A stretch of DNA of 64,000 nucleotides from Treponema sp. C6A8 (GCF_000619925.1 NZ_JHVB01000005.1:151501-215500), one strand, 5' to 3'; positions 33,901-41,352 are shown, counted from the stretch's first letter. Numbers and translations are program-made. Notes: generated by a model from the sequence alone, not told the origin.

Positions 33901-34901
33901 TCAGGATCATCACCGCCGTCCGGGCTGTAGAAGATGATTGTGATTCCGTTTTTAGGAGTTGTTATTGCACCTGATGTACATTTTAAATTGTAATTTTCAC
34001 CTCCTTTCAGAATGGAGGCATCTGGGTTGCTTGGTCTATAGCCTCCTTTGTATTTTTTTCCAGGAGCTGAAAAAGAACCCGTAGAATTATTAAATACCTG
34101 ACTTCCAATTTGATATGTGTCACTTCCTGTAATAATTACTTTATAAGGAAAACGGACATCTTCTCCTCCTGTGAAACTTACTGTTGCCGGATCTGCCGGA
34201 AAGGTGTCTGGAATGGTACCAATGGTGCATGTATAAATCGGAGTTATGACTTCTTCTCCTTCAGCCTCGTATGGAAGTCTGTGGCTTGCAGGTATTTCAT
34301 ATAGAAGTTCTGTTATTCCGTTGTAGCCGTTATTTACGTTGGCACCGCCTGTCGGTAAATATAAATAGCCATCTCCTCTAAATGTAAGTTTGCCAGAGCC
34401 GTCTGCCCATAAGTTAGAGGTGATTTTTAGCTTTGAATTTTCTTCAATTTGGAACAAGTGATCGTTTCCGCTTGGAATATCAAAGGTACTGGTTTTTACT
34501 ATTCCGTTTCCTGTTAAAGTAACATTTCCATTTTGAGAGGCAGCTGTTATATGAACAAGCAGCAAAGTTCCGCTACAGGTAAGATTATGGGAATTCAAGT
34601 TCAGTGTGATTTTGCTGCTTCCTGCGGTATTAAAATTAAGTCCGCTTACTGTTAAATCTGAATCTAAAGTGACTGTGATTTCTGAGCTTCCTGTAAAGGT
34701 TGCGGTATCAGCAGAATTTTGTCCGGGGTATCCTGTTGAAGGTGTCCAGTTTGCAGAAGTTTTCCAGTTTGTATAAGGGCCGCCACCGCCTGTCCAGGTG
34801 TAATCTGTTCCCCAGATACTCTGCAAATTCAAAAGCAGTCCTGTAAGAGCGGCTGTGCGGAGAAGGGTTTTAATTTTGGGGAAAGAGCGGAAATTTATCA
34901 T
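30906..34901 (-). CDS. large exported surface protein with C-terminal FlgD-like domain
   Basis: 1331 residues with a probable signal peptide (first ~30 residues, 'TAALTGLLLNLQSIWG'). The body is Ser/Thr/Asn/Gly rich. Two copies of a W-T-G-x-G...W...x-N-W module occur, at ~37-70 ('YTWTGGGGPYTNW') and ~357-385 ('PTWTGAAGDKKWTNKNNW'), followed by parallel-beta-like repeats ('LTVSGLNFNT', 'VKELTISAG'). The last ~70 residues resemble a FlgD Ig-like domain ('YYWDGKNNAGSAVARGMYFV'), often seen at the C-terminus of secreted proteins. No T9SS or autotransporter barrel was recognised. No catalytic motif seen; function unknown. Confidence 0.75.
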   Translation of the reverse strand: MINFRSFPKIKTLLRTAALTGLLLNLQSIWGTDYTWTGGGGPYTNWKTSANWTPSTGYPGQNSADTATFTGSSEITVTLDSDLTVSGLNFNTAGSSKITLNLNSHNLTCSGTLLLVHITAASQNGNVTLTGNGIVKTSTFDIPSGNDHLFQIEENSKLKITSNLWADGSGKLTFRGDGYLYLPTGGANVNNGYNGITELLYEIPASHRLPYEAEGEEVITPIYTCTIGTIPDTFPADPATVSFTGGEDVRFPYKVIITGSDTYQIGSQVFNNSTGSFSAPGKKYKGGYRPSNPDASILKGGENYNLKCTSGAITTPKNGITIIFYSPDGGDDPDKSFMEMGRISWHYQTPTWTGAAGDKKWTNKNNWSYTGITGFDPKNLQEYSIEISETNTNKQPVIDEDVSVKELTISAGSSVTHTDGKLSINKLITAGTSKFTSSGGIVEVKKFDDSQDAPTFTADFPGFISINTLSIAEGTPFSLPFDMSLNMLILNSGCTFSKNSKNLTLGWLQAQTSSYTSPASKDITLSDSFEADSIIFLLRDGNIIAKENLTARKDIIISGPNYNSSSLKYQHFTRRPYGWVQSFTETSLDINSGDPVSSSSTLSIAAGKNLTAGTSGKGNFYINGATLTGSSGNNLVIPKNNSPENFCAEAVNSTISNITVTCADGTSDGSHAQIPATDCTLSSCTNFDDSELEIEEAYTVSDCRIYIKFPREIRKITYLHAIKASDGTAFTAEYSSKTGTEAPAALKTSLYLYTENTSWNTDASGTSIGSGNYTNHLGFLRDVKASLTIPQYITNTSGDVYCGYVITDKWGKRLKSYSPEASAYTSVSDGIPENEKHVRMPPAFSSVLSSVGSNKLTICFSKPIVIDSSKISYIKNALPPVQEDIDQPMNRILPRCFEIISINPDGSPEVAPDGIQIDRGVNAQIQTFSSGLSAITLQLTRAVTLEDIENLYVRLISPKKDDNVTLLYPETTYDHVSGRQGTMKVTFIQESNAEHTSQGATFMLLDTAHTISDFALGAVTTSYAYISDSERNDIDSYKNVYSSDSIAVHDFSKNQKNYGSLPYGYGFEIVSKINTGKQNPQDSDFPGGMKLFITDNPDSSSIFNIFNSNYDKSANCWLPGITAISDKEFESYTPELNQHFWSLSESKTIANGGFSFSIPKDDVLKMKPSQLSFLYALCDANGAYIQHFRSPLYDYSSQRYTLDPAKSCPLFAFNLSNTSDLLCLSPWYITLKSITEQRGGVTILNNVINAANGEKTVLKVNMPSSGNLDVMIMTLDGNIVKYLTHGSASAGEHFYYWDGKNNAGSAVARGMYFVIVKAPGIDETRKVMVVK

Positions 34902-35008
34902 ATATATAGAATATTATCGTGCAGGAATGAAGATTTTTCAAATTTTTAGATAAATCATTGCCGGAATTTGCACCTTTAAGTCCATATTATAGATAGAGGA
35001 TATTAAAG

Positions 35009-35040
35009 TTTACAATACATAATTTATTATGTATTGTAAA
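35009..35040. promoter_or_regulatory. 14-bp inverted repeat upstream of hicB remnant
   Basis: TTTACAATACATAA and TTATGTATTGTAAA are exact complements around a TTTA loop. It lies 15 bp before the ATG of the hicB remnant, the place expected for an autoregulatory operator, though it could be a weak terminator. Confidence 0.5.
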
Positions 35041-35054
35041 AACGGGAAGTGATA

Positions 35055-35188
35055 ATGAAAAATGAATATGCTTTATTGCGGTTTTGGAATATGCGGATGA
35101 TGGGATAAACGTTACTTTTCCTGATTTGCCGGGCTGTATTTCCTGTGCAGGAAAGGGAAATACTGAAGAACCAAGGTACGCGGTGTAA
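35055..35188 (+). pseudogene. hicB: HicB-like antitoxin remnant (frameshifted, truncated)
   Basis: ATG at 35055 with GGGAAG upstream encodes MKNEYALLR, then hits a stop at 35106-35108. Reading in the next frame continues the family pattern: 'IAVLEYADDGINVTFPDLP' then G-C-I-S-C-A, the HicB N-terminal domain, to a stop at 35186-35188. One missing base near 35072-35080 explains the break. The C-terminal half is absent and family B repeat copy B starts at 35191. No hicA toxin is adjacent. In this 413-bp gene-free stretch the remnant, the inverted repeat, the family B repeat and a heptamer array are all I see. Confidence 0.75.
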
Positions 35189-35190
35189 GC

Positions 35191-35273
35191 TGGGCGTTGC
35201 GGGGTGTCCCCGCTGGGTGGGGTAGGCGAAAAGCGTGCTTTGAGCCGTAGGGCGGGGCTCCGCCCTCCTTCCT
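35191..35273. repeat. family B GC-rich repeat, copy B
   Basis: Starts with GGGCGTTGCGGGG and TGTCCCCGC as in copy A, then GGTGGGGTAGG. The 3' half diverges but keeps a GC hairpin (GGGCGGGGCTCCGCCC). Immediately follows the hicB remnant. Confidence 0.65.
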
Positions 35274-35305
35274 AAAACCTAGAACCTAAAACCTATAACC
35301 TATAT
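35271..35305 (+). repeat. 5 x 7-bp tandem repeat CCTANAA
   Basis: Five consecutive heptamers CCTAAAA, CCTAGAA, CCTAAAA, CCTATAA, CCTATAT. The last unit merges into the TATAAT (35303-35308) just before the GH43 gene. Confidence 0.8.
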
Positions 35306-35314
35306 AATTACCTT

Positions 35315-36943
35315 ATGAGTTACCGAATTATCAATCCAGTTTTGTCGGGGTTTTATCCTTCGCCTAGTGTTTGCGCGGCGGGCGGGAAGTTTTTTATGAC
35401 TGCGGCTTCTTATACTTATTTTCCGGGGCTGCCGCTTTTTTCAAGTAAGAATGGGGTCTCATGGGAGCAGATTGGAAATATTATCAGTTCCGGGGCTCAG
35501 CTGGATATGAGCGGGCATGGAAGCGAAAAAAGGCTGATGACGCCGACTATCCGTTTTGACGCTTCTTATGGCGAAAAGGGGCGTTTTTACTGCGTGGCAA
35601 ATCAGCCGGAAGGAATCGGAATTTTTCTTTCTTTTAGCGATGAACCTTCTGCCTGGTGGTCGAATCCGGTTCATATTGACGGAGCTCACGGCTATGATCC
35701 TTCGATTTTTTTTGATGATGACGGAAGCGTCTGGTATTGCGGCGTTCGCGAAGCTACGGAAGATAAATTTTATGACAGTCAGAGCGAAATTTTCCTTCAG
35801 CGAATTGATCTGGAAAGCGCCCGGCTTTTTGGTGAGCAGAAAATCATTTTGAAAAGTGATTCCCGCAGAATCGGCTGGATGGAAGCGCCTCACATTTTTA
35901 AGAATGACGGCATTTACTATCTTCTTTACAGTGAGGGCGGATTTACCCTGAATCACGGGGTTAGCATTGCCCGTTCTGCAAAAATTGATCAGGACTGGCA
36001 GATTAAGGATACCAACCCGATTTTTACTCACCGCAACATGGGTAAGCAGGCAAAAATCATTAATGTAGGGCACGGGGATATTTACAGCGACAAGGACGGA
36101 CGCTGGTGGATTGCTGTGAGCGGCTGTCGTCCTTACGGCGATAAGGTTTCCCGCTTTATCAATATGGACAGGGAAACTTTTATTCTGCCGGTACGCTGGG
36201 AAGACGGCTGGCCTTTGATTGCGCCTGAAACCGGTAAAATTGAAAATGCCTATAGTCTGAGCGGCCTTGTGGTTAAGCGGGCTGATGATGATGCGGATGC
36301 GGTTATCACTCCTGTTATTGATGACTTTAATGAAGGAACGCCTAATCCTTACTGGCTTACAAACCGGGCCTTCTGCGAAAATCTGATTAAGTGGGATGAA
36401 GTTTCGGGAATGCTGAGGCTTTACGGGGGTGCGGCAATTCAGTCGGAAGAAAACCTTGCTATGGTTGTGCGCCGGCAGACTGCCTTCTGTTACGAGGCTT
36501 GCGCTCATCTTTCCTGCTATTTTGCAAATCAGGGAGATTGCGCGGGAATCATCTGTTATCAGAATGAAAAGTATAACCTGCGCCTTCAGTTTAAGTACCT
36601 GGGCATGGTGATTGCGATTCAGTTTATCCGCACTCTTGACGGTAATGACGAGGTTGTAAAGGAAGAAATTATTGGCGGCGGAAATAATAATTTTGAAGGC
36701 ATTTTCCGAATTGTTGCTGAAAAGCAGCTTTTGAAATTTGAATATGGCGCTGATGAGCGCTGTATGAGTATTTTTGCGGCTGACGTTGATTCAAGCTTCC
36801 TTTCGCCTGATAAGTCGGGTGGTCGTTCGGGAGTAACGCTGGGTATGTTTGCAATTGCCGGCGGCGATTTCAACCAGAAGCAGTTCTACGCCGATTTTGA
36901 CTGGTTTAAGTATGAGAATATAACCAGGGAGTTTGTGTCATAA
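35315..36943 (+). CDS. glycoside hydrolase family 43 protein lacking the usual catalytic base
   Basis: 542 residues: an N-terminal five-bladed GH43 propeller (~1-310) and a C-terminal beta-sandwich, the layout of beta-xylosidases/arabinofuranosidases. The family start 'NP.L.GFYPDPS' reads 'NPVLSGFYPSPSV', so the catalytic base Asp is Ser16. The pKa-modulating Asp128 ('GYDPSIFFDDDG') and general-acid Glu190 ('WMEAPHIFK') are in place. No signal peptide, so cytoplasmic. TATAAT ends 6 nt before the ATG with no Shine-Dalgarno. The protein may be inactive, have altered chemistry or use another base. Confidence 0.88.
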   Translation: MSYRIINPVLSGFYPSPSVCAAGGKFFMTAASYTYFPGLPLFSSKNGVSWEQIGNIISSGAQLDMSGHGSEKRLMTPTIRFDASYGEKGRFYCVANQPEGIGIFLSFSDEPSAWWSNPVHIDGAHGYDPSIFFDDDGSVWYCGVREATEDKFYDSQSEIFLQRIDLESARLFGEQKIILKSDSRRIGWMEAPHIFKNDGIYYLLYSEGGFTLNHGVSIARSAKIDQDWQIKDTNPIFTHRNMGKQAKIINVGHGDIYSDKDGRWWIAVSGCRPYGDKVSRFINMDRETFILPVRWEDGWPLIAPETGKIENAYSLSGLVVKRADDDADAVITPVIDDFNEGTPNPYWLTNRAFCENLIKWDEVSGMLRLYGGAAIQSEENLAMVVRRQTAFCYEACAHLSCYFANQGDCAGIICYQNEKYNLRLQFKYLGMVIAIQFIRTLDGNDEVVKEEIIGGGNNNFEGIFRIVAEKQLLKFEYGADERCMSIFAADVDSSFLSPDKSGGRSGVTLGMFAIAGGDFNQKQFYADFDWFKYENITREFVS

Positions 36944-37020
36944 ATACACTTAAACTGACAGCTTTAAGTGACAGCCGGTGCGGAAGATTAATAACTGCAG
37001 GTGAAGTTACGATCGGCACA

Positions 37021-37049
37021 TTGAAAATACGCGTTTTTTTCATTATATT
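37021..37049 (+). promoter_or_regulatory. promoter of clpP
   Basis: TTGAAA (37021-37026), 17-bp spacer, TATATT (37044-37049). Gives a ~25-nt leader containing the GAGG ribosome-binding site of clpP. An upstream hairpin CACTTAAA/TTTAAGTG (36948-36971) may end the GH43 transcript. Confidence 0.6.
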
Positions 37050-37079
37050 AATAGAAAGCATATAAAAAATGAGGTTCAC

Positions 37080-37709
37080 ATGAAATCAATTTATGCATCT
37101 CCTTTATCAGCAATTTTAAATGATGAGGAAGAGGAAGAGAAAAAAAAGGCACCAGAGATGCCTGATCCACTTACTGAAAAATTCTTAAAAACACGTCAGA
37201 TTATCCTTTCGGGCGAAATCAATAAAGATTTGGCAGATAAGATTGTCCGCCAGCTTCTTGTTCTTGAGGCAGACGACGCTAAAAAAACAATTTACATGTA
37301 CATTGATTCTCCTGGTGGTGACGTTGATGCCGGCTTTGCAATTTTTGATATGATTCGCTTTATCAAGTGCCCGGTTGTTCTTGTTGGAATGGGACTTATT
37401 GCCAGCGCCGCTACTCTTGTACTTCTTGCTGTACCAAAAGAAAAACGCGTTGGTCTTCCAAACAGCCGCTACCTTATTCATCAGCCTATGAGCGGAATGA
37501 AGGGTGTTGCAACTGACATTGAAATCCACGCAAAGGAAATGGAAAAAACTAAGGCATTGCTTAACAAATTGATTGCTGATGAAACAGGAACTCCGCTTGA
37601 GCAGGTTACTCAGGATACAAACCGCGACTACTGGCTTGATTCTGAAGAGGCTGTAAAATACGGACTTATCAGCAAAATCGTTACAAAACGCACAGATTTG
37701 CCTAAATAA
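37080..37709 (+). CDS. clpP: ATP-dependent Clp protease proteolytic subunit
   Basis: 209 residues. ClpP-fold serine peptidase. Catalytic triad: Ser in 'GMGLIASAATLVLLA', His in 'NSRYLIHQP', Asp in 'TNRDYWLDSEEAVKYGLI'. The Ser context G-L-I-A-S-A-A-T differs from the canonical G-x-A-A-S-M-G-A, placing it among ClpP-like variants. An N-terminal charged stretch 'NDEEEEEKKKAPEMPDP' precedes the fold. It is processed into the ClpXP/ClpAP complexes in the cytosol. The UPF0158-GNAT gene follows after 2 nt. Confidence 0.93.
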   Translation: MKSIYASPLSAILNDEEEEEKKKAPEMPDPLTEKFLKTRQIILSGEINKDLADKIVRQLLVLEADDAKKTIYMYIDSPGGDVDAGFAIFDMIRFIKCPVVLVGMGLIASAATLVLLAVPKEKRVGLPNSRYLIHQPMSGMKGVATDIEIHAKEMEKTKALLNKLIADETGTPLEQVTQDTNRDYWLDSEEAVKYGLISKIVTKRTDLPK

Positions 37710-37711
37710 TT

Positions 37712-38608
37712 ATGACATTTACTTTAACCGACGGCCTTATAGATCAGATAATTTCCGCAATGGAAAATCAGGAAAAGTCTTTTCTTCTTGATGCTGATAC
37801 TCTTTCCCTTGTGGAAAAAAGCGACTCGGTTAAAGCTGATGATAATCTTTTTTACGAACTGCCTGAATGGAATGCTGCAGACGGTTTTGAACTTAGAGAA
37901 GCCTTTGTAAACCAGCTGCATATAGTGGCTGTAAAGAAGGAACTAAAGGAAGTTCTTCATTCAGGAAGGGGGGTGTTTAAGAATTTTAGAAATGTTCTGA
38001 AAAATTATCCCGATGCTGATAAACGATGGCATATTTTTAAACACAACTTTATGTCAGCACGTATCAACGAATGGTATAATTCTTTGCGAGAGGTATGGGG
38101 ACTTGAGAAATTAGATTATTTTTCGGAAACCGACGAAGATTTAGTTCACGATGATTTTTCATTTGTAGAGTATAAGTCGGGCGAAAATCAAAATGAGGTC
38201 CTGCAGCAAACCTGCGCTTTTTTGACAGATGACAGTTCGGAATTGCCGGACGATTTTAGAAAATCATACTACACTTTGCTTGAAGACAGATTCAAAACTT
38301 ATGATTTAGTTAATCAGACTGGAGTTTTGTGCCGCTCTCAGGCAGATGAATTTGCGGGATGTATTACCGCATCTGTTATGGTTGGAAATCAGGAAAAAAC
38401 GATGGTTTTGACAAGTTTTTTTGTTCCTGAAAACTTCCGTGGACTTGGAATTGGAACGGAGTTAGTAAACTTACTTCTCAGTCAGCTGAAAGCCCAGGGA
38501 AAAAAATGGATTTTACTGCCAAATATTTTTATTCCGGAATTTTTTGAACCGTTATTAATACGCAGAGGTTTCAAAAAAATGAGAAACGGATTTTTTGCAG
38601 AAATCTAA
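37712..38608 (+). CDS. UPF0158-GNAT fusion protein
   Basis: 298 residues. Residues ~40-130 match the UPF0158 pattern ('ELPEWNAADGFELREAF', 'HSGRGVFKNFRNVLKNYPDADKRW'), a small helical family of unknown role. Residues ~195-298 form a GNAT acetyltransferase, with the acetyl-CoA loop 'RGLGIGTELVNLLL' and C-terminal 'FEPLLIRRGFKKM'. An acidic linker joins them. It follows clpP by 2 nt and is likely co-expressed with it. The substrate of acetylation is unknown. Confidence 0.78.
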   Translation: MTFTLTDGLIDQIISAMENQEKSFLLDADTLSLVEKSDSVKADDNLFYELPEWNAADGFELREAFVNQLHIVAVKKELKEVLHSGRGVFKNFRNVLKNYPDADKRWHIFKHNFMSARINEWYNSLREVWGLEKLDYFSETDEDLVHDDFSFVEYKSGENQNEVLQQTCAFLTDDSSELPDDFRKSYYTLLEDRFKTYDLVNQTGVLCRSQADEFAGCITASVMVGNQEKTMVLTSFFVPENFRGLGIGTELVNLLLSQLKAQGKKWILLPNIFIPEFFEPLLIRRGFKKMRNGFFAEI

Positions 38609-38651
38609 TAATTATTATTTTTATTATATTAGGAATTAGGAGATTACCTTT

Positions 38652-39473
38652 ATGGCTTACAGACACGATAATCGTGAATTTGAAATTAATGAAGAGCAGG
38701 TTGCAGATTTTCTTCAGAATGCAGTAGAAAAAGTTCGTACATCTGAAGATGTTGATGTTCTTGCAAGCCTTAGCAAACTTTTTAAGAAGAATGTTTCTCT
38801 TACAGTGCGCAAATATGTTATTGCGCTTATGCTTAAAGAATCTTTGAAACATTACCGCTTTTTTGGAAATAACCGCAGAAATGATAAATTCTCTCGTACA
38901 GACAGAAACGAAAGAAATGAACGCCGTGACAATCACTCACGCAATGAATATAAGGCTTCTTACCGTCAGGAAAAATCAGAAGAAGAAGTTGTTTCTGCAG
39001 AAGCTACAGAAGAACGCCCACGCCACCCACGCGTAGAAATCCCGGAAGCTGATGCAATTTCTATTTTCATCAGCATCGGTAAAAACCGCCGCGTTTATCC
39101 ACGTGACCTTGTTGGTATTCTTATCGCAATCGCTGGTCTTGACCGCGAACGCATCGGTGACATCAAGGTTCTTGCTAACTACTCTTTTGTTCAGCTTTAT
39201 AAGGATGATGCACAGCAGGCTATCGACAAATTGAACGGTTACGACTACCGCGGACGCAAGCTTGCTGTAAGCTATTCTCGCCAGAAGTCTGAAGGTGAAG
39301 AAGGCGAATCTTACGCTGAAGATGCCGGCGCAGAAACTGTTTCTGACAAAATTGATTCTGGTTACGAGGCACCTGCAAGCATGAGCGAACAGGATATGGC
39401 AGCAGAAGATGCAGCAGCTCTTCGCGCAGCTGAAAAGGCCGCTGATAACGAGCCTTTCGGTGCTAATGTGTAG
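38652..39473 (+). CDS. DbpA-type RNA-binding domain protein
   Basis: 273 residues. Residues ~120-215 form a DbpA C-terminal RNA-binding domain (RRM-like): 'AISIFISIGKNRRVYPRDLVGILIAIAGL' region, 'IGDIKVLANYSFVQLYK' and 'GYDYRGRKLAVSYSRQK'. No helicase core is present. The N-terminal ~70 residues are helical; residues ~75-100 are Arg/Asn/Glu rich, and the C-terminal tail is acidic and Ala rich. In DbpA helicases this domain recognises 23S rRNA; here it acts alone. AGGAG precedes the ATG. Confidence 0.82.
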   Translation: MAYRHDNREFEINEEQVADFLQNAVEKVRTSEDVDVLASLSKLFKKNVSLTVRKYVIALMLKESLKHYRFFGNNRRNDKFSRTDRNERNERRDNHSRNEYKASYRQEKSEEEVVSAEATEERPRHPRVEIPEADAISIFISIGKNRRVYPRDLVGILIAIAGLDRERIGDIKVLANYSFVQLYKDDAQQAIDKLNGYDYRGRKLAVSYSRQKSEGEEGESYAEDAGAETVSDKIDSGYEAPASMSEQDMAAEDAAALRAAEKAADNEPFGANV

Positions 39474-39479
39474 GAGTTT

Positions 39480-39550
39480 GTGTCATTGTCGTGCTTCAAC
39501 ACGACAATCTTGCTGATATAGATTATCGGGTCAAGCCCGATAATGACAGG
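39480..39550. repeat. family C palindromic repeat, copies 2 and 3
   Basis: 39521-39550 is identical to 13696-13725. Just before it, 39480-39509 holds a related unit in the opposite direction (TGTCATTGTCGTG...CACGACAATC). Together they form a head-to-head pair after the DbpA-domain gene. Confidence 0.8.
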
Positions 39551-39606
39551 TTAAAATTATGACCTTCTGCCATTGCGCGGGGGTCATTTTTTTTGAGTTA
39601 GTGAAA

Positions 39607-40287
39607 ATGGAAAAGTTTTATTGCTTACAGACCGGTGTGTTCGGTGTAAATACTTATATTGTTCCGCTTGAAGGTGAAAGTGCCGCCCTCCCGCGTCCCG
39701 CGCTTGTAGTGGACCCTGCGGCCTGCATGCTTACAGGCGACGCTTCCAAAATTACAAGTCTTCTTTCCCAGAAAAAGCTGACCTGCCAGGCAATCCTTCT
39801 TACCCATACCCATTTTGACCACATCATGGGAATCAGCGTGATGAAAAAGGCTTTCCCAGATGCAAAAGTCTACGTTCATAAGGCAGAGGCTGGCGAACTT
39901 GGCTGTGGTGCACGAGGGGAGGCTGGCGGCATAATAAACCGCAGCATTCTTTCTTCTTTTGAGATGGAAGCAGTGCTGGATGGCGTTGCAAATCAGCCGG
40001 AAGCAGACGTTTTGCTCAGCGGCGGCGAAGTTCTTTTTGATGACTGGAAGGTTATTCATACGCCGGGGCATTCGCCTGGTTCTGTATGTTACTACAATGA
40101 AAAATCGGGGCTTCTTCTTAGCGGCGATACTATGTTTTACCACAGCTGGGGAAGAACCGATATGCAGGGTGGAAACGAGGCCCAGATTTTTGAAAGTCTT
40201 TCGCTACTCAAAAAAACTGTAAAACCTGGAACTATAGTGTTACCAGGACATGACCATTTTGGTTTTAATATAGAAGAAAATAGGTAA
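39607..40287 (+). CDS. metallo-beta-lactamase fold hydrolase (glyoxalase II-like)
   Basis: 226 residues. Zinc-binding H-x-H-x-D-H appears as 'LTHTHFDHIMG', followed by 'HTPGHSPGSVCYY', 'LLSGDTMFYHSWGRTD' and C-terminal 'VLPGHDHF'. This is the pattern of the YcbL/glyoxalase II group, which hydrolyses thioesters; the true substrate is not known. I chose ATG 39607 (MEKFYCLQTG), matching the family N-terminus, over an in-frame start 48 nt upstream. The terminator follows 5 nt after the stop. Confidence 0.87.
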   Translation: MEKFYCLQTGVFGVNTYIVPLEGESAALPRPALVVDPAACMLTGDASKITSLLSQKKLTCQAILLTHTHFDHIMGISVMKKAFPDAKVYVHKAEAGELGCGARGEAGGIINRSILSSFEMEAVLDGVANQPEADVLLSGGEVLFDDWKVIHTPGHSPGSVCYYNEKSGLLLSGDTMFYHSWGRTDMQGGNEAQIFESLSLLKKTVKPGTIVLPGHDHFGFNIEENR

Positions 40288-40291
40288 AGCT

Positions 40292-40319
40292 AAAAAATTG
40301 CTGCATCGCAATTTTTTTT
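40292..40319 (+). terminator. terminator after the MBL hydrolase gene
   Basis: AAAAAATTGC/GCAATTTTTT form a 10-bp stem with a 6-nt loop, ending in further T residues. A separate GCGGGC/GCCCGC hairpin (40341-40360) lies just before the next gene's AGGAGG. Confidence 0.75.
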
Positions 40320-40380
40320 AACGCTTTGCTATTGAACACCGCGGGCTCTGACCGGCCCGCTTACACAGGAGGCAAAAAAA

Positions 40381-41337
40381 ATGATAGATGTATCCCACGT
40401 TTCCCGAAACTTTGGGGATTTTCGTGCGGTAAGTGACGTTAGTTTTTCTATTCCTAAAGGTCAGATTGTTGGTCTTTTGGGTCCTAACGGAGCCGGAAAA
40501 ACTACGACAATGCGAATGATTACGGGCTTTTTAGCCCCGTCTGCCGGCGAAATTTTTATTGATGGAAAAAACATTCAGGAGTCGCCGGTAGAAGCCAAGC
40601 AGAAAATCGGTTATATGCCGGAAAGTGCGCCTTTGTACGGCGACATGATTGTTGAAGATTATCTGCGCTATATTGCAGAAATTCAGGGCGAGAATCCTGA
40701 GGAAAAAGTGCCCCTTCTGTGCAAGGAATGCGGTCTTAAAGAAGTAATGAGCAAAAATATCAGCGAGCTCAGCCGCGGTAACCGCCAGCGAGTTGCCCTT
40801 GCTCATGCCCTTATGCACGATCCTGAAATCCTGATTCTTGATGAACCGACTTCCGGTCTGGACCCTAACCAGGTTGAAGATGTTAGAAACATTATCCGTG
40901 AAATCGGTAAGACAAGAACTGTAATTGTTTCTACTCATATTTTGAGCGAAGTTGAAACCTTGTGTTCCCGTGCAATCATCATCAGCGGCGGTAAGCTTGT
41001 TGCGGACAGCTCAATAGAAGAACTTAAGGAACGCTTTGGGCACTCTCTTTCTGTAAAAATTACTGCAAGCGGTGATTTTGAAGCTCTGTCTGAAAAACTT
41101 AAGGGCGTAGCCGGAGTTGCAAATGTTACTCTGCTGGGTTGCGAGAAAGTGACTGGCGCTGGTACGTCAGAGACTGCCTTAAACGACATCCTTATCAGCG
41201 TAGCTGGAAATGAGGAAATCCGTCCTGCAGTTGCCAAGGCCTGCGTAGAAAACGGCTTTAATCTTTATGAAATATCAGTTCAGAAAAACAGTCTTGAGGA
41301 CGTATTCCACGCCCTTACAGAAAAGACTGAAAAATAA
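40381..41337 (+). CDS. ABC transporter ATP-binding protein (GldA-like)
   Basis: 318 residues. Walker A 'GLLGPNGAGKTTTMRM', signature 'LSRGNRQRVALAHAL', Walker B 'ILILDEPTSGLDP', H-loop 'VSTHILSEVE', then an ~90-residue C-terminal extension as in ABC-2 exporters. AGGAGG lies 8 nt before the ATG. It is the first of four adjacent genes (ATPase, permease, GldG-like, DUF4340) that match the Gld/ABC-2 exporter arrangement found widely, including in non-gliding bacteria. The substrate is unknown. Confidence 0.92.
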   Translation: MIDVSHVSRNFGDFRAVSDVSFSIPKGQIVGLLGPNGAGKTTTMRMITGFLAPSAGEIFIDGKNIQESPVEAKQKIGYMPESAPLYGDMIVEDYLRYIAEIQGENPEEKVPLLCKECGLKEVMSKNISELSRGNRQRVALAHALMHDPEILILDEPTSGLDPNQVEDVRNIIREIGKTRTVIVSTHILSEVETLCSRAIIISGGKLVADSSIEELKERFGHSLSVKITASGDFEALSEKLKGVAGVANVTLLGCEKVTGAGTSETALNDILISVAGNEEIRPAVAKACVENGFNLYEISVQKNSLEDVFHALTEKTEK

Positions 41338-41352
41338 CGGGGTGGCGCAAAA

